A stretch of DNA of 64,000 nt from the NCBI RefSeq assembly GCF_001426345.1, contig NZ_LMEM01000016.1, forward strand, positions 664 to 64,663, in the 5' to 3' direction. The notes under the pieces are model-generated. The model did no database searches and was not told the DNA's origin. It worked only from the letters and a program-made list of their open reading frames with translations. Positions 35,551 through 45,396 of this stretch are shown here, piece after piece (position 1 is the first letter of the stretch; each line of letters opens with the position of its first letter). Position numbers and translations under genes: made by a program. This DNA is from Devosia sp. Root436. Its GTDB lineage: Bacteria > Pseudomonadota > Alphaproteobacteria > Rhizobiales > Devosiaceae.

Positions 35551-37260
35551 ATGAGCAAGAGCAAAAATCCCAAAGCGAGGCATGTGCGGTTGCTGTCCAG
35601 CGGCTTCTTTCCGCCCGAGATGCCTGATTGCTTCTACAGCGAGCGTCTCGGACGCAAGCGGGAGCCGATCCTCAAGTCGTTTGATCAAATACCCTCGAAG
35701 AAGAATGGCCCTCCGCACTTTCATCTGCTTAAGGGTGAGCGCGCGATCTTTAGCTTCCCTCGGTTCGGTCGGGAGGATCGCCGTCACTCCTATATCAACC
35801 CAATCTCGTACTTCTACCTGTCGAAGGTCTTGGCCGAGAACTACGTCAGCATACGCAAGCTCAATAGGCGCTCGAGAATGTCCGTCGCGCCCACTATATT
35901 CGATTGGGCCGGCGAGCGAGCGCTGATCCGCCCAGCATTCGATGCACGGGACTCGCAACATGTCACCCTCAACGCCGGATTCGAGTTTCTCGCCGAAGGC
36001 GATATCGCGGCCTTCTTCCATTCGATCTATACCCACGTAATTCCGTGGGCGGTCCACGGTAAGGCCGTTGCGAAACGGCGGAAGCAGGACTTTGGGCTCT
36101 ACGGCAACGTCCTGGATCTTCTTGTGCGCAACGCTCAAGATGGGCAGACCATCGGACTACCAGTCGGTCCGGACACATCGCGTCTCATCGCCGAACTTAT
36201 TGGAACGGCTATCGACAAGTCGATCCAGACTTCGCTCAAAGGGAAGCGAAAGTGGAGTGCTCGCGAGCGCGGTGCGATGCGCTTCGTGGATGACTACGTC
36301 TTTGGCTGCTCGTCACATCAAGAGGCGGAGATCGTCTTGGCCACGCTCAGGCGGTGCGCCAACGATTTTGAACTCGAGTTGAACAACTCCAAAACACGCA
36401 TCTCACCCACGGGCCCGTTTTTCGCTGCAGCGTGGAAAGAACACGTGAGGGGTCTTCTCCCAGCCATCGGTTCGGACAAGGGCAGCCTACTTCGGTACTT
36501 CTATGGAATAGAGGCAGCGGTTCGGGCGCACCCGGAGGCAAACGTCGCAAAGTTCGCACTTCAGAACGCCCGGAGACTTTTCCTCGAGACCCACGATTGG
36601 CCCCTGGTCGAGGACTATCTTCTGTCCAGTTACCGGCAAAATGCCGCGGTTCTTCCGACGGTGGTCGAGATACTGATCTTGCGACACCTCGACCGAAAAG
36701 ACGTCGCCATCGAGCGCATCAGCTCCTTTGTCTCCGCCCGATTTGCAGCACTGGCCCTTCTGCAAAAGCGGGGAGAAGTCTGCTGGCTCCTCTATCTCTG
36801 CATTTGCCTTCAGACATCGATTCGAAGCGCGGCAATCGCCGAACTGTTCGCAGCCGAGGACAGCGCCGTTGCTATCCTGATAGCCGACGCCAAGCGGCTC
36901 GGCTTAGTACAAGGCGCGATCGATCAACGCACCTGGGACGCCAGCCTGACTAAGGAGGGCCTGCGCAGTTCAATGTGGCTCTATTCATACGAGAGCGCGC
37001 TGAAGGGCCTGAACGCGGCCGGGACCACGGCCCACGTCACATCGGACCCATACTTTGGCCCCCTGCTCGCCCAGGATGTTGAGTTCTACCGATCGGGTTC
37101 GTCCCATTTGAATCGAGGCACGTTTCTCTTGAGGTTGCGCCTTGAGCGGGTACGTCAGCAGCTGCAGCAAGCAGCGGTTCAGGAGGACCTTGCCGACGAG
37201 TTCGTTGATTTCGAGGATGCGAGCGAAGGCGAGCCAGACGGTGCATTTGACTTCTATTGA
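35551..37260 (+). CDS. Defence-associated (UG/Abi-like) reverse transcriptase
   Basis: A 569-residue RT. Motif A is AEGDIAAFFHSIYTH with D151, motif B GLPVGPDTSRLIAEL near 202-216, and motif C RFVDDYVFG with D247 and D248, followed by motif D ELNNSKTRI. The IYTH after motif A, FVDDY in motif C and a long helical C-terminus of about 270 residues without thumb, maturase or endonuclease motifs set it apart from group II intron and retron RTs and place it with the unknown-group/DRT and AbiA/AbiK-type antiphage RTs. The exact class is undecided. ATG 35551 is preferred over 35482. No RNA partner is evident. Confidence 0.85.
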   Translation: MSKSKNPKARHVRLLSSGFFPPEMPDCFYSERLGRKREPILKSFDQIPSKKNGPPHFHLLKGERAIFSFPRFGREDRRHSYINPISYFYLSKVLAENYVSIRKLNRRSRMSVAPTIFDWAGERALIRPAFDARDSQHVTLNAGFEFLAEGDIAAFFHSIYTHVIPWAVHGKAVAKRRKQDFGLYGNVLDLLVRNAQDGQTIGLPVGPDTSRLIAELIGTAIDKSIQTSLKGKRKWSARERGAMRFVDDYVFGCSSHQEAEIVLATLRRCANDFELELNNSKTRISPTGPFFAAAWKEHVRGLLPAIGSDKGSLLRYFYGIEAAVRAHPEANVAKFALQNARRLFLETHDWPLVEDYLLSSYRQNAAVLPTVVEILILRHLDRKDVAIERISSFVSARFAALALLQKRGEVCWLLYLCICLQTSIRSAAIAELFAAEDSAVAILIADAKRLGLVQGAIDQRTWDASLTKEGLRSSMWLYSYESALKGLNAAGTTAHVTSDPYFGPLLAQDVEFYRSGSSHLNRGTFLLRLRLERVRQQLQQAAVQEDLADEFVDFEDASEGEPDGAFDFY

Positions 37261-37562
37261 TGTCTACAGACCTCGCAAAACCAAGCTGGAACGTTCCGCC
37301 TGCCCCAACCAGAGTTGTCCAGTCCCGTCGACGGATCGTGACATCACCTGCCTTCGGAGCTGCCAGAGCTAGACGTGCCATGGCGAAGAAGCGACGCCTC
37401 TCTGATCGAACGGTATGGTCTGGCGAGCTTGGTTCAGCGCAGCTGAGTATGACGGGATATTCGAGCGTGCAAACACAAGACTCGCGCGATAGGGTCATGA
37501 AAAACAAGCTGTTTCCGCCAATCCTGATGAGTCGCGCATGTCCGACAGCCTGGCCGACCTGA
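37260..37562 (+). CDS. Possible small basic protein coupled to the reverse transcriptase
   Basis: A 100-codon frame whose ATG overlaps the RT stop as TGATG, a typical coupling signal, and whose end overlaps the start of mod by 25 bases. It is rich in Arg/Lys (for example QSRRRIVTS and RARRAMAKKRRLS). I know no family for it. The gap between RT and mod would otherwise be 277 unexplained bases, so a short protein or an RNA gene is plausible. Codon use gives no decisive support. Confidence 0.35.
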   Translation: MSTDLAKPSWNVPPAPTRVVQSRRRIVTSPAFGAARARRAMAKKRRLSDRTVWSGELGSAQLSMTGYSSVQTQDSRDRVMKNKLFPPILMSRACPTAWPT

Positions 37563-40500
37563 TCCTGACGTTGACACCCGAAGACGGGTCATCCATCGGC
37601 AATGGTGCAATGTTGGCCCTGCTGCGCGAGCACATGCCGAGCTTGTCGGAGAATGACTATGTCGGCGCGCGCGATCTTCTACTAGACGAAGGTATCCTCG
37701 GCCGAGGGCGCGGGCGCGGTGGATCAATATTCCGGATCGTCGAACAGGCGTTGGATGAAAATGAGGATGGTGCGGAAGATTTGGATGGCGACGAGGACGG
37801 GTTCGAGCTGATCCCCACCGTGGAATCCATATCAACGCAAAAGACGAAATCCACGAAAAAGAGCGCTCGTAGGTCTGGAGAACCAATCCAGGTGCTCAGC
37901 TACCGACATCGCGAGATGCGGGTAAACAATCCAGAGGTCGGGATGGTCCATGCTGGGACGGACCCTGACGGCGACAAGACTGCGTGGGCATATGACCCGC
38001 ATCTGGACCCCGTACTAAACTTCGACAGCGCTCGCAGAGGGATCGAAAAGCTGATCGACGACGCGCTATCCAGTGAAGACCCGCAGCGCATGAAGGACGC
38101 TCTGACCGAGCTCAAGCGGCTTCAGCAGCCGTATCTCAACTGGACGGGCAAAGCTGAGCGGACGTCTCTCGAAATAGACACTGTCTCCCTTCATGTCCAT
38201 GAGCGGGTCGACCCCGCGACGATCCTGGCCAACGCGGCCAAACGGCTGAAGGGCAAGGACGCGGGCACGCAATGGCGGCAGCCGGACCTCTTCGCTGCGC
38301 CATTCGAGAACCTTCCGCTGCGGCAAGCACTCGATTTCTACAGCCATGAGAAAGGCTGGTCGAATCGCTTGGTGGCGGGCGACAGCCTGCTGGTGATGAA
38401 CTCGCTCCTGACCAAGGAGAGCATGGCGGGAAAGGTGCAGATGATCTACATCGACCCGCCCTATGGCATCAAGTATGGGTCGAACTTCCAGCCATTTACA
38501 AACAAGCGCGACGTCAAGGATCGGTCAGATGCGGACCTGACCCAGGAACCCGAAATGATTAAGGCGTTCCGGGACACTTGGGAGCTGGGCATCCACTCCT
38601 ACCTCACCTATTTGCGCGATCGTTTGATGCTGGCGAGAGACTTGCTCCACGAGAGCGGGTCGGTGTTCGTACAGATTTCCGACGACAATGTGCATCATGT
38701 CCGCGAAATCCTGGACGAGATTTTTGGCGGAGCGAACTTCATATCTGAGATTGCCTTCCGCACGACGTCCAGTTTGGGCGGTGACTTCATTGGCAAAAGC
38801 TTTGACTATTTGCTGTGGTATGGGCGCGAAAAGGCCAAGACCAAATCTCACGACCTTTTTTCATCCCGAGGGATCGAAGATGATGTTGGCGGTCGGTACA
38901 CCCGATGTGAGCTCCCAGGCTTCTTCCGGCGACCAATGTCAAAGGCTGAGAAGTCCAATCCCGAGGCGTTGCCCCAGGGCGCAAGGGTATATCGGCACGA
39001 CAACTTAAAATCGCAAAGCGGGTCGGAAGCAGCTGAATTTCCCATTGCTCATCAAGGAATGGAGTTCAGACCTGGAAAAGGCTTCTGGAAGAGTAACCCA
39101 ACCGGCATCGTAAGGCTGGATCGCGCATGGCGTTTGGCTGCGCCCACACCCGATTCAGTCAACTATGTTCGGTTCATAGACGACTTTCCGTTTGTCGGTC
39201 TTTCCAATGTCTGGGGGGATACGCAAACTGGAGCGTTTACCGCAAGCAAGGACTACGTCGTTCAGACCAACACAAAAGTCCTCGAACGCTGCCTCCTTAT
39301 GACCACCGATCCCGGCGACCTAGTGCTCGACCCGACCTGCGGCTCGGGTACCACTGCCTTCGTTGCCGAGAAATGGGGGCGCCGCTGGGTCACGTGCGAC
39401 ACCTCCCGCGTCGCCATTACATTGGCTAAGCAACGGCTGATGACCGCGAGTTTCGACTATTACGCGCTGCGTTACCCGCATGAGGGTCTGAAGGGCGGCT
39501 TCGACTACGAAACAGTGCCGCACATCACCCTGAAGAGCATTGCCAACAACCCAGACATCGACTCGATCTACGACGAGGTTCACCCAAAGATTCAAGCGTC
39601 GTTGGTATCCCTGAACTCTGCTCTGACAAACGCGCCCGTGGCATCCTTCAAGCCCAGCCAAGGTGTGCGCAAGGGCCAAGTCGTCAGTTTCCGCAACGGC
39701 GGCGCTTTGCAAGAATGGGAAGTGCCGTTCGACTGGCCCGAGACGTGGCCCCAAACCGCGCGCGCGGACTTCGATGCCTTCCACACTGCCCGTCAAACCA
39801 AGCAGCGCCGCATAGACCAATCCATCGCCGACCATGCCGAGCCGGAAACGCTCTACGACAAGCCTCGCATTGATAAGAATCGCCTGCGGATTACCGGTCC
39901 GTTCTCGGTAGAGGCGGTACCGGCGGCAACGGTCCTGTCACTCGACGATAGCCTCCCCCTCGCCGAGGCGGACGACAGTGTTGCCCGGTCGGGAGAGACC
40001 TCGCGCCAATCCCTTTGGCGCGATGAGCTCTTGAAGACCGGCGTCCGCGGCAAGGGCGGCGCAATGCTCACTTTCGCGGAATTCGAGACCCTGCCGGGCC
40101 TGAAATTCATACATGGGAGCGGCTCACTGGCCGAGACGGGCGAACGGGTCGTCGTTAGCTTTGGCCCAGAGCATGCGGCTCTGGAACAGCGCCAGGTCGA
40201 ACTAGCTCTCTCTGAAGCAGAAACTTTGCGTCCGGCGCCAAAGTACATCCTGTTCTGTGCTTTTGCCTTCGATCCAGAGGCGGCCAAAGACATAGATGAG
40301 GTGAACTGGCCTGGTGTGACCCTACTCAAGGCCCAGATGAACACCGACCTTTTAACCGAAGATCTAAAAAAGGCGCGGTCATCCAACCAATCCTTCTGGC
40401 TGATGGGCCAGCCCGATGTAGAGCTGCGAAAACTTGACGACGGGATGTGGGAGGTCGAGGTCAATGGCTTCGACTATTTCGATCCCAAGGTCGGCGACCT

Positions 40501-40783
40501 CGTGTCCGGCGGCAAGAAACAGATCGCTATGTGGTCGCTTGACGTCGATTATGACCAGCGATCACTCATGCCACACCAGGTTTTCTTCCCAATGGCTGAC
40601 GCCAAGGGTGGTTGGAACCGACTGAGGGCAACGGTGCGCTCCGAACTCGACGATAACTTGTTGGAGCAGTTCCACGGAACGGTGTCGCTGCCCTTCCCGG
40701 CAGGTGACAACCGGCGGATTGCGGTGAAAATCGTTGATGATCGGGGGATCGAATCCCTCAAGATCATGCCGCTTGAGGACTGA
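37538..40783 (+). CDS. Type III-like DNA adenine methyltransferase (Mod)
   Basis: A 1,081-residue beta-class N6-adenine methyltransferase: the catalytic motif YIDPPYGIKYG near residues 302-312 comes before the AdoMet motif VLDPTCGSGTTAF near 595-607. Residues 1-70 form a winged-helix-like domain ending GRGRGRGGSIFR, and an acidic linker follows. The region between the motifs would hold the target-recognition part. It is followed four bases after its stop by the helicase-nuclease Res gene. It protects host DNA and, with Res, forms the restriction complex. It is longer than typical Mod (about 650), so the C-terminal 400 residues are an uncommon extension. Confidence 0.9.
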   Translation: MSDSLADLILTLTPEDGSSIGNGAMLALLREHMPSLSENDYVGARDLLLDEGILGRGRGRGGSIFRIVEQALDENEDGAEDLDGDEDGFELIPTVESISTQKTKSTKKSARRSGEPIQVLSYRHREMRVNNPEVGMVHAGTDPDGDKTAWAYDPHLDPVLNFDSARRGIEKLIDDALSSEDPQRMKDALTELKRLQQPYLNWTGKAERTSLEIDTVSLHVHERVDPATILANAAKRLKGKDAGTQWRQPDLFAAPFENLPLRQALDFYSHEKGWSNRLVAGDSLLVMNSLLTKESMAGKVQMIYIDPPYGIKYGSNFQPFTNKRDVKDRSDADLTQEPEMIKAFRDTWELGIHSYLTYLRDRLMLARDLLHESGSVFVQISDDNVHHVREILDEIFGGANFISEIAFRTTSSLGGDFIGKSFDYLLWYGREKAKTKSHDLFSSRGIEDDVGGRYTRCELPGFFRRPMSKAEKSNPEALPQGARVYRHDNLKSQSGSEAAEFPIAHQGMEFRPGKGFWKSNPTGIVRLDRAWRLAAPTPDSVNYVRFIDDFPFVGLSNVWGDTQTGAFTASKDYVVQTNTKVLERCLLMTTDPGDLVLDPTCGSGTTAFVAEKWGRRWVTCDTSRVAITLAKQRLMTASFDYYALRYPHEGLKGGFDYETVPHITLKSIANNPDIDSIYDEVHPKIQASLVSLNSALTNAPVASFKPSQGVRKGQVVSFRNGGALQEWEVPFDWPETWPQTARADFDAFHTARQTKQRRIDQSIADHAEPETLYDKPRIDKNRLRITGPFSVEAVPAATVLSLDDSLPLAEADDSVARSGETSRQSLWRDELLKTGVRGKGGAMLTFAEFETLPGLKFIHGSGSLAETGERVVVSFGPEHAALEQRQVELALSEAETLRPAPKYILFCAFAFDPEAAKDIDEVNWPGVTLLKAQMNTDLLTEDLKKARSSNQSFWLMGQPDVELRKLDDGMWEVEVNGFDYFDPKVGDLVSGGKKQIAMWSLDVDYDQRSLMPHQVFFPMADAKGGWNRLRATVRSELDDNLLEQFHGTVSLPFPAGDNRRIAVKIVDDRGIESLKIMPLED

Positions 40784-40787
40784 GCCC

Positions 40788-43580
40788 ATGTCCCTCATCA
40801 TCAATACACCGTTCGTCTGCCCGGCCCAGCATTGGGTCGAAGGCAAGGGCGGCAAGCTCGAGATCAAGCCAGAGCGTCGCCCGGCGAGCTACGAAGTCTT
40901 CGACGCCCGCAACAACACAAAGCGCACCGAGGTGCTGGGTCTCGTAAATACGATTCGGACACGCGTCGATGCTTGGCGCGAGGCTGGTTGGCCCGGCGTA
41001 ACAATTGTCACCCGCAAGCTGCTGGAACATTGGCATGACCGCGACGCGCGGCAGCATCCGTTCTACTTCTGCCAACTCGAGGCGATCGAGACCCTGATCT
41101 GGTGGGTCGAAGGGACCGAGGCCTTCAGACAGGGTATCTCGATCCCCGGCGACGGCGGGACCTGGGAACGGCTCTGCAACAAGATGGCGACGGGTGCCGG
41201 CAAGACAACGGTGATGGCGATGATCATCACCTGGCAGGTGCTGAACGCGCTGACCTACCCGAAGCGGAACAAGGATTTCAGCCGCGCCGTGTTCATCGTG
41301 GCGCCCGGCCTAACAGTGAAAGAACGCCTGCAAGTGCTGCTGCCCAGCGAAGGCAGCTACTACGATGAGTTCAATCTCTGCCCCTCGGAGGCCCTGAGGC
41401 AGAAACTGAACCAGGCCGAAGTGTTGATTGAAAACTGGCACACACTGATGCCGCTTAAGGAACAGGAGCGGTCCGTGGTGAAGAAGGGCCGGGAGTCGGA
41501 CGAGGCGTTCACACGCCGCGTTCTGGGCAAGCTGGCCGCGCACAAGGATATCACCGTCATCAACGACGAGGCACATCATGCCTACCGCAAACCGCCCGAG
41601 GTGAAGATCAGCAAGAAGCAGGCGGCTGAACAGGGGATCGATCTCGACGAGGCGACGCGCTGGATCGACGGGCTAGACCGTATCCACAAAACACGGCGCA
41701 TTCAGCGCTGCTTCGACCTTTCGGCCACGCCCTTTGCCCCGACCGGCAAAAAGAGCACGGATACGGCGCTGTTCGACTGGATCATCTCCGATTTCGGGCT
41801 AAACGATGCGATCGAGGCCGGGCTGGTCAAGACGCCGCGCGTCGTGGTTCGGGACGATGCCCTGCCAGACGCCCGGACGCTGCGGTCAAAACTCTATCAC
41901 ATCTACCGAGATCCATCGGTGTCCGAGGATCTGAACAGGGCCAAGGCCGAGCCGCACGAGGCGCTGCCGAAACTGGTGCAGGACGCCTATACGCTTCTCG
42001 GCGCCGACTGGCGCGAGACGCAGAGGCAGTGGCGAGATGCCGGGCATCATACCCCGCCGGTGATGCTGACGGTCTGCAACCGCACCGAGACGGCCGCGCG
42101 GGTCGAGCACTATTTCAACAAGGGCGACTCGCATTGGCCCGAGCTGCACGCCCCGAACAAGACGTTGCGCGTTGATTCAAAAGTGCTTGAGAAGGCGGAG
42201 ATCGGCGAAGCCGCCACATCCGACAAGGACTATGAGGCCAGGCTGAAGAGCATCATCGAGGCGACGAACCTACCGGAGACCCGAAAGCAGCAGCTTCTCG
42301 ACATGAAGAAGGAAGCGCTGCTTCGGGAGATCGTGGATAATGTCGGCAAGCGCGGGGCAGCGGGCCAAGACCTGCAGAACGTCATCTCCGTCGCAATGTT
42401 GTCCGAGGGCTGGGATGCCAAGAACGTAACCCACATCATGGGTTTACGCGCGTTCACCTCGCAGTTGCTGTGTGAGCAGGTCGTCGGCCGTGGGCTGCGC
42501 AGGGTTTCCTACGACACCGATGAGAATGGTCTATTCCTGCCGGAGTATGTGAACGTCTTTGGGGTTCCGCTGTCCATTTCCGAGACGGGAGAAAGTGGGG
42601 ACGCGCCTCCGCCTCCCAGGCCAACCACTCAGATTGAAGTCATCCCTGAAAGGGCACACTTGGAAACAAAGTGGCCCAACGTGTTGCGCATCGAAACGGT
42701 GGTGAAGCCTCAGTTAGCCATCGCATGGGACGAGGTACCAGCCTTGGTGCTTGACCCAGCCTCGACCCCCATCAGCGCCGAACTGGCGCCCGCCCTGGGT
42801 GGTGCAACGGACATGGGCATGGTCACCGCGATCGATCTCGAACGCCTTCCGGATGGCTTCCGGCTGCAGAGATTGATCTTTCAGGCCGCCCGCAAGGGCT
42901 TTGCTGAACTGCGCCACAGCTTCTCGGGAACGGAAGAGTATCTTGCCGCGCAATTGGTTCGCATAGTCGAGCACTTCCTGAAGTCAAAGTTGCTGGATAT
43001 TCCGTCGCTCTTCCATTCCGACCCTCTTCGTCGACGGATCCTCATCGCATTGAACATCGATCTCATTGTTCAACATGTCATGCGCTACGTCAGCGAGCAC
43101 AATACGGAGCGCCTCACGCCGGTCTTCGATGAAGAAAACCCAATAGGGGCTACCGGTCAAATGCGCACCTGGTACACGACCAAACCGTGTTTTCCGGCGA
43201 TCAAGTCGCACATCAGCCACCTCGTTGGCGATTCCTCATGGGAAGGTCACGCGGCGAATGTCTTCGAGAGCCGTGACGATGTCGTAGCCTATGCCAAAAA
43301 CGATCATCTGGGCTTCCAGATTCAGTACATGTGGGCCGGTTCGCGTCGCCGATACGTGCCGGATTTCCTTGTACGACTGTCGAGCGGCAAGATGCTCGCG
43401 CTCGAAATCAAAGGAACGGATAGCCCGCAGAACAAGGCCAAGCGCGACGCACTGGGCGAATGGGTGGCGGCAGTCAATGGGGCCGGCGGTTTTGGCCAAT
43501 GGGCCTGGGACGTCGCCTTCAAGCCCGGCGAGCTGCAGGACATTGTCTCTAAGCACGCCAATTCTGTCACGGTTGCTTAA
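40788..43580 (+). CDS. Type III-like restriction enzyme Res (helicase + nuclease)
   Basis: A 930-residue superfamily 2 helicase. Walker A is NKMATGAGKTTVM near residues 131-143, the DEAH-type box TVINDEAHHAY near 255-265, motif III DLSATPF near 306 and motif VI QVVGRGLRR near 563. The C-terminal nuclease reads RRYVPDFLVRLSSGKM then LALEIKG, a complete PD...ExK. It would translocate on or cleave unmodified DNA together with Mod. The start 40788 follows the mod stop by four bases. The pair resembles the Mod/Res restriction systems common in island regions. Confidence 0.9.
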   Translation: MSLIINTPFVCPAQHWVEGKGGKLEIKPERRPASYEVFDARNNTKRTEVLGLVNTIRTRVDAWREAGWPGVTIVTRKLLEHWHDRDARQHPFYFCQLEAIETLIWWVEGTEAFRQGISIPGDGGTWERLCNKMATGAGKTTVMAMIITWQVLNALTYPKRNKDFSRAVFIVAPGLTVKERLQVLLPSEGSYYDEFNLCPSEALRQKLNQAEVLIENWHTLMPLKEQERSVVKKGRESDEAFTRRVLGKLAAHKDITVINDEAHHAYRKPPEVKISKKQAAEQGIDLDEATRWIDGLDRIHKTRRIQRCFDLSATPFAPTGKKSTDTALFDWIISDFGLNDAIEAGLVKTPRVVVRDDALPDARTLRSKLYHIYRDPSVSEDLNRAKAEPHEALPKLVQDAYTLLGADWRETQRQWRDAGHHTPPVMLTVCNRTETAARVEHYFNKGDSHWPELHAPNKTLRVDSKVLEKAEIGEAATSDKDYEARLKSIIEATNLPETRKQQLLDMKKEALLREIVDNVGKRGAAGQDLQNVISVAMLSEGWDAKNVTHIMGLRAFTSQLLCEQVVGRGLRRVSYDTDENGLFLPEYVNVFGVPLSISETGESGDAPPPPRPTTQIEVIPERAHLETKWPNVLRIETVVKPQLAIAWDEVPALVLDPASTPISAELAPALGGATDMGMVTAIDLERLPDGFRLQRLIFQAARKGFAELRHSFSGTEEYLAAQLVRIVEHFLKSKLLDIPSLFHSDPLRRRILIALNIDLIVQHVMRYVSEHNTERLTPVFDEENPIGATGQMRTWYTTKPCFPAIKSHISHLVGDSSWEGHAANVFESRDDVVAYAKNDHLGFQIQYMWAGSRRRYVPDFLVRLSSGKMLALEIKGTDSPQNKAKRDALGEWVAAVNGAGGFGQWAWDVAFKPGELQDIVSKHANSVTVA

Positions 43581-43650
43581 CGCACGCGGTGCCCCTGCCG
43601 CATCGCCGAACAGCCGCCACGACGATGGCTGCCCTACTGAGATGACCGCC

Positions 43651-44730
43651 TCATTTCACCAGACGCAAATTTCCCCTTCGGGGAGTTGTCAAAGCATTTG
43701 GCGTTGATGGCACGCCCACAGTCACAAGGCCGAAAAGAAGTTTCACAGCTTCTGATTCAGGAACTGACAGGATAGCCGAAATTCGCTCCAGACCGGCGCC
43801 GTTCTGACGGAGATCGTCAAGGACCTTCTTCCACACCTGCGACTGCTCACGGCGCATCGGCGTTGGTTCATCCGTTCGCCAACCCCGCCGAGAAATCTCC
43901 ATAAACAACTGCTGATAGGTCCATTTCGACACCAAACCCAGCTCATGAAGCCGATAGGTCATTGCCGCCACCGAAACCGACCACGCTCGCTTAAGTTCGA
44001 CAACTTTCGGCAGGCCGGTGATGCGGCCAACCGCCCGTAGAGGAGCTTCTGGCATAAGGAAGGCGGCGGCGAACTCGTTTGCTTGCTTTTCGGCCTCAAG
44101 ACCATTTGGCGCCGCGTGCTTATGCAGGACGAGATGCCCCAACTCATGAGCAGCGTCGAAACGGCTTCGCTCGGCAGACTTTTGCGAATTGAGAAATGCG
44201 TAAGGTCTCTGTCCGCGCCAGACTGAAAAGGCGTCAACCTCCTTTCCATCCTCGCCTAAGGAAAAGACGCGAACACCCTTCAACTCCAGAAGATGAACCA
44301 TGTTCTTGATGGGCCGGTTGCCAATGCCCCAAAAATCGCGAAGGCCAGCCGCAGCGCTTTGAGGGGTATCCTCTCGCATATCGGGTACAACGGAGGCGGG
44401 CAGATCAAACTCGCTGTCCAACCAATCAGACATCAAGAACGCGATTGCCCCTGCGGCGATCGCCCCGTCTCGCTGGCGCGCCGTCATTTTGCTCATCGAT
44501 CGGAAGCTGACACCTTCGGCCCGCGGAATATCCACGTCGTCAGACAGAAAAAAGGAAAGCGGAAACCCCAAGGTGCGAGCAAGCTTCTTGGCGACATCAT
44601 CGCTGGGAAGATACTCGCCAGCTTCATAGCCCGTGACCGTACGTGGCTCGATACCTGTCTTTGCAGCGAGCTCCTTCATCGTCAGCCCGGCACGCTGACG
44701 AGCCACGGTAAGCCGTGATCGATTAAACAT
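43651..44730 (-). CDS. XRE-HTH / ImmA-IrrE family metallopeptidase
   Basis: A 359-residue fusion. Residues 5-60 are an XRE HTH (LTVARQRAGLTMKELAAKTG, with RTVTGYEAGEY). The zinc peptidase core is FDAAHELGHLVLH with H195, E196 and H199. Such proteins cleave a repressor to derepress a mobile element or defence genes. The upstream partner gene at 44730 overlaps by one base (TAATG). A palindromic site lies before the operon, possibly the target of this HTH. Confidence 0.9.
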   Translation of the reverse strand: MFNRSRLTVARQRAGLTMKELAAKTGIEPRTVTGYEAGEYLPSDDVAKKLARTLGFPLSFFLSDDVDIPRAEGVSFRSMSKMTARQRDGAIAAGAIAFLMSDWLDSEFDLPASVVPDMREDTPQSAAAGLRDFWGIGNRPIKNMVHLLELKGVRVFSLGEDGKEVDAFSVWRGQRPYAFLNSQKSAERSRFDAAHELGHLVLHKHAAPNGLEAEKQANEFAAAFLMPEAPLRAVGRITGLPKVVELKRAWSVSVAAMTYRLHELGLVSKWTYQQLFMEISRRGWRTDEPTPMRREQSQVWKKVLDDLRQNGAGLERISAILSVPESEAVKLLFGLVTVGVPSTPNALTTPRRGNLRLVK

Positions 44731-45383
44731 TATGCCGCCTTGCGCTTCACCGGCACATCGATATCCGCGTTTTCCATCGGCTCTTCGACCGGCACCCCAC
44801 CATCCACTCCGGGCAAGGGAATGAAGATGCGCTCTGCCCAGTCAGTTATGTTGCGTTCATCATAGGCCGATGGCAGCGAAAGCTCCGCACGGCAGTCCTC
44901 ATCATCGATATGAATTAATAACATCCAGGTGGGGTAGCTCAATATCGTGGCCGCCTTACGGAGTTCCGCCTCGATGGTCTCTGGGAACATGTCTGTTTCG
45001 AGGTTGTTTTTGAGAACAGCCGCTTCCGTGAAAAGTCCCTTTAGGGACTTAGTCCTCGGTGACCCAAACGGGGAACAAGTCAGACCATCTGCACTGGCAA
45101 CGACGATGTTAATTTGTGTAGAATCATTGATCACCAGTGAGTAGTTGCTTGGATCATCCTTGCGCCACCCCAGAGGCAACAACTCGTCACGCAGGGTACG
45201 CACCACAAACCGCCAGGCCTCGGTGCCCGGAATGAACGGTGGATCATTATCCGTACAGTTGAGCCTGGCCGTGTGGCCGGCTAGGACCGCTCTCGTCACG
45301 GCCTCCACCGAGACGTTCAACTCAGCCAGTCGGCGCTTCGCGTCGAATGGATGCTGATGGACAATAGTCGCCGACATCGTCAT
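44730..45383 (-). CDS. Unknown protein paired with the ImmA-like gene
   Basis: A 217-residue protein without a recognised domain. The core (TEAWRFVVRTLRDELLPLGWR, then YSLVINDSTQINIVVA) looks like an alpha/beta fold; the C-terminus ends in a disordered basic tail (VPVKRKAA). It is the first gene of a two-gene operon with the XRE-ImmA peptidase, sharing a TAATG junction, so it may be the sensor, substrate or effector of that peptidase. Function not assigned. Confidence 0.7.
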   Translation of the reverse strand: MTMSATIVHQHPFDAKRRLAELNVSVEAVTRAVLAGHTARLNCTDNDPPFIPGTEAWRFVVRTLRDELLPLGWRKDDPSNYSLVINDSTQINIVVASADGLTCSPFGSPRTKSLKGLFTEAAVLKNNLETDMFPETIEAELRKAATILSYPTWMLLIHIDDEDCRAELSLPSAYDERNITDWAERIFIPLPGVDGGVPVEEPMENADIDVPVKRKAA

Positions 45384-45396
45384 GGCACACCGCTCA

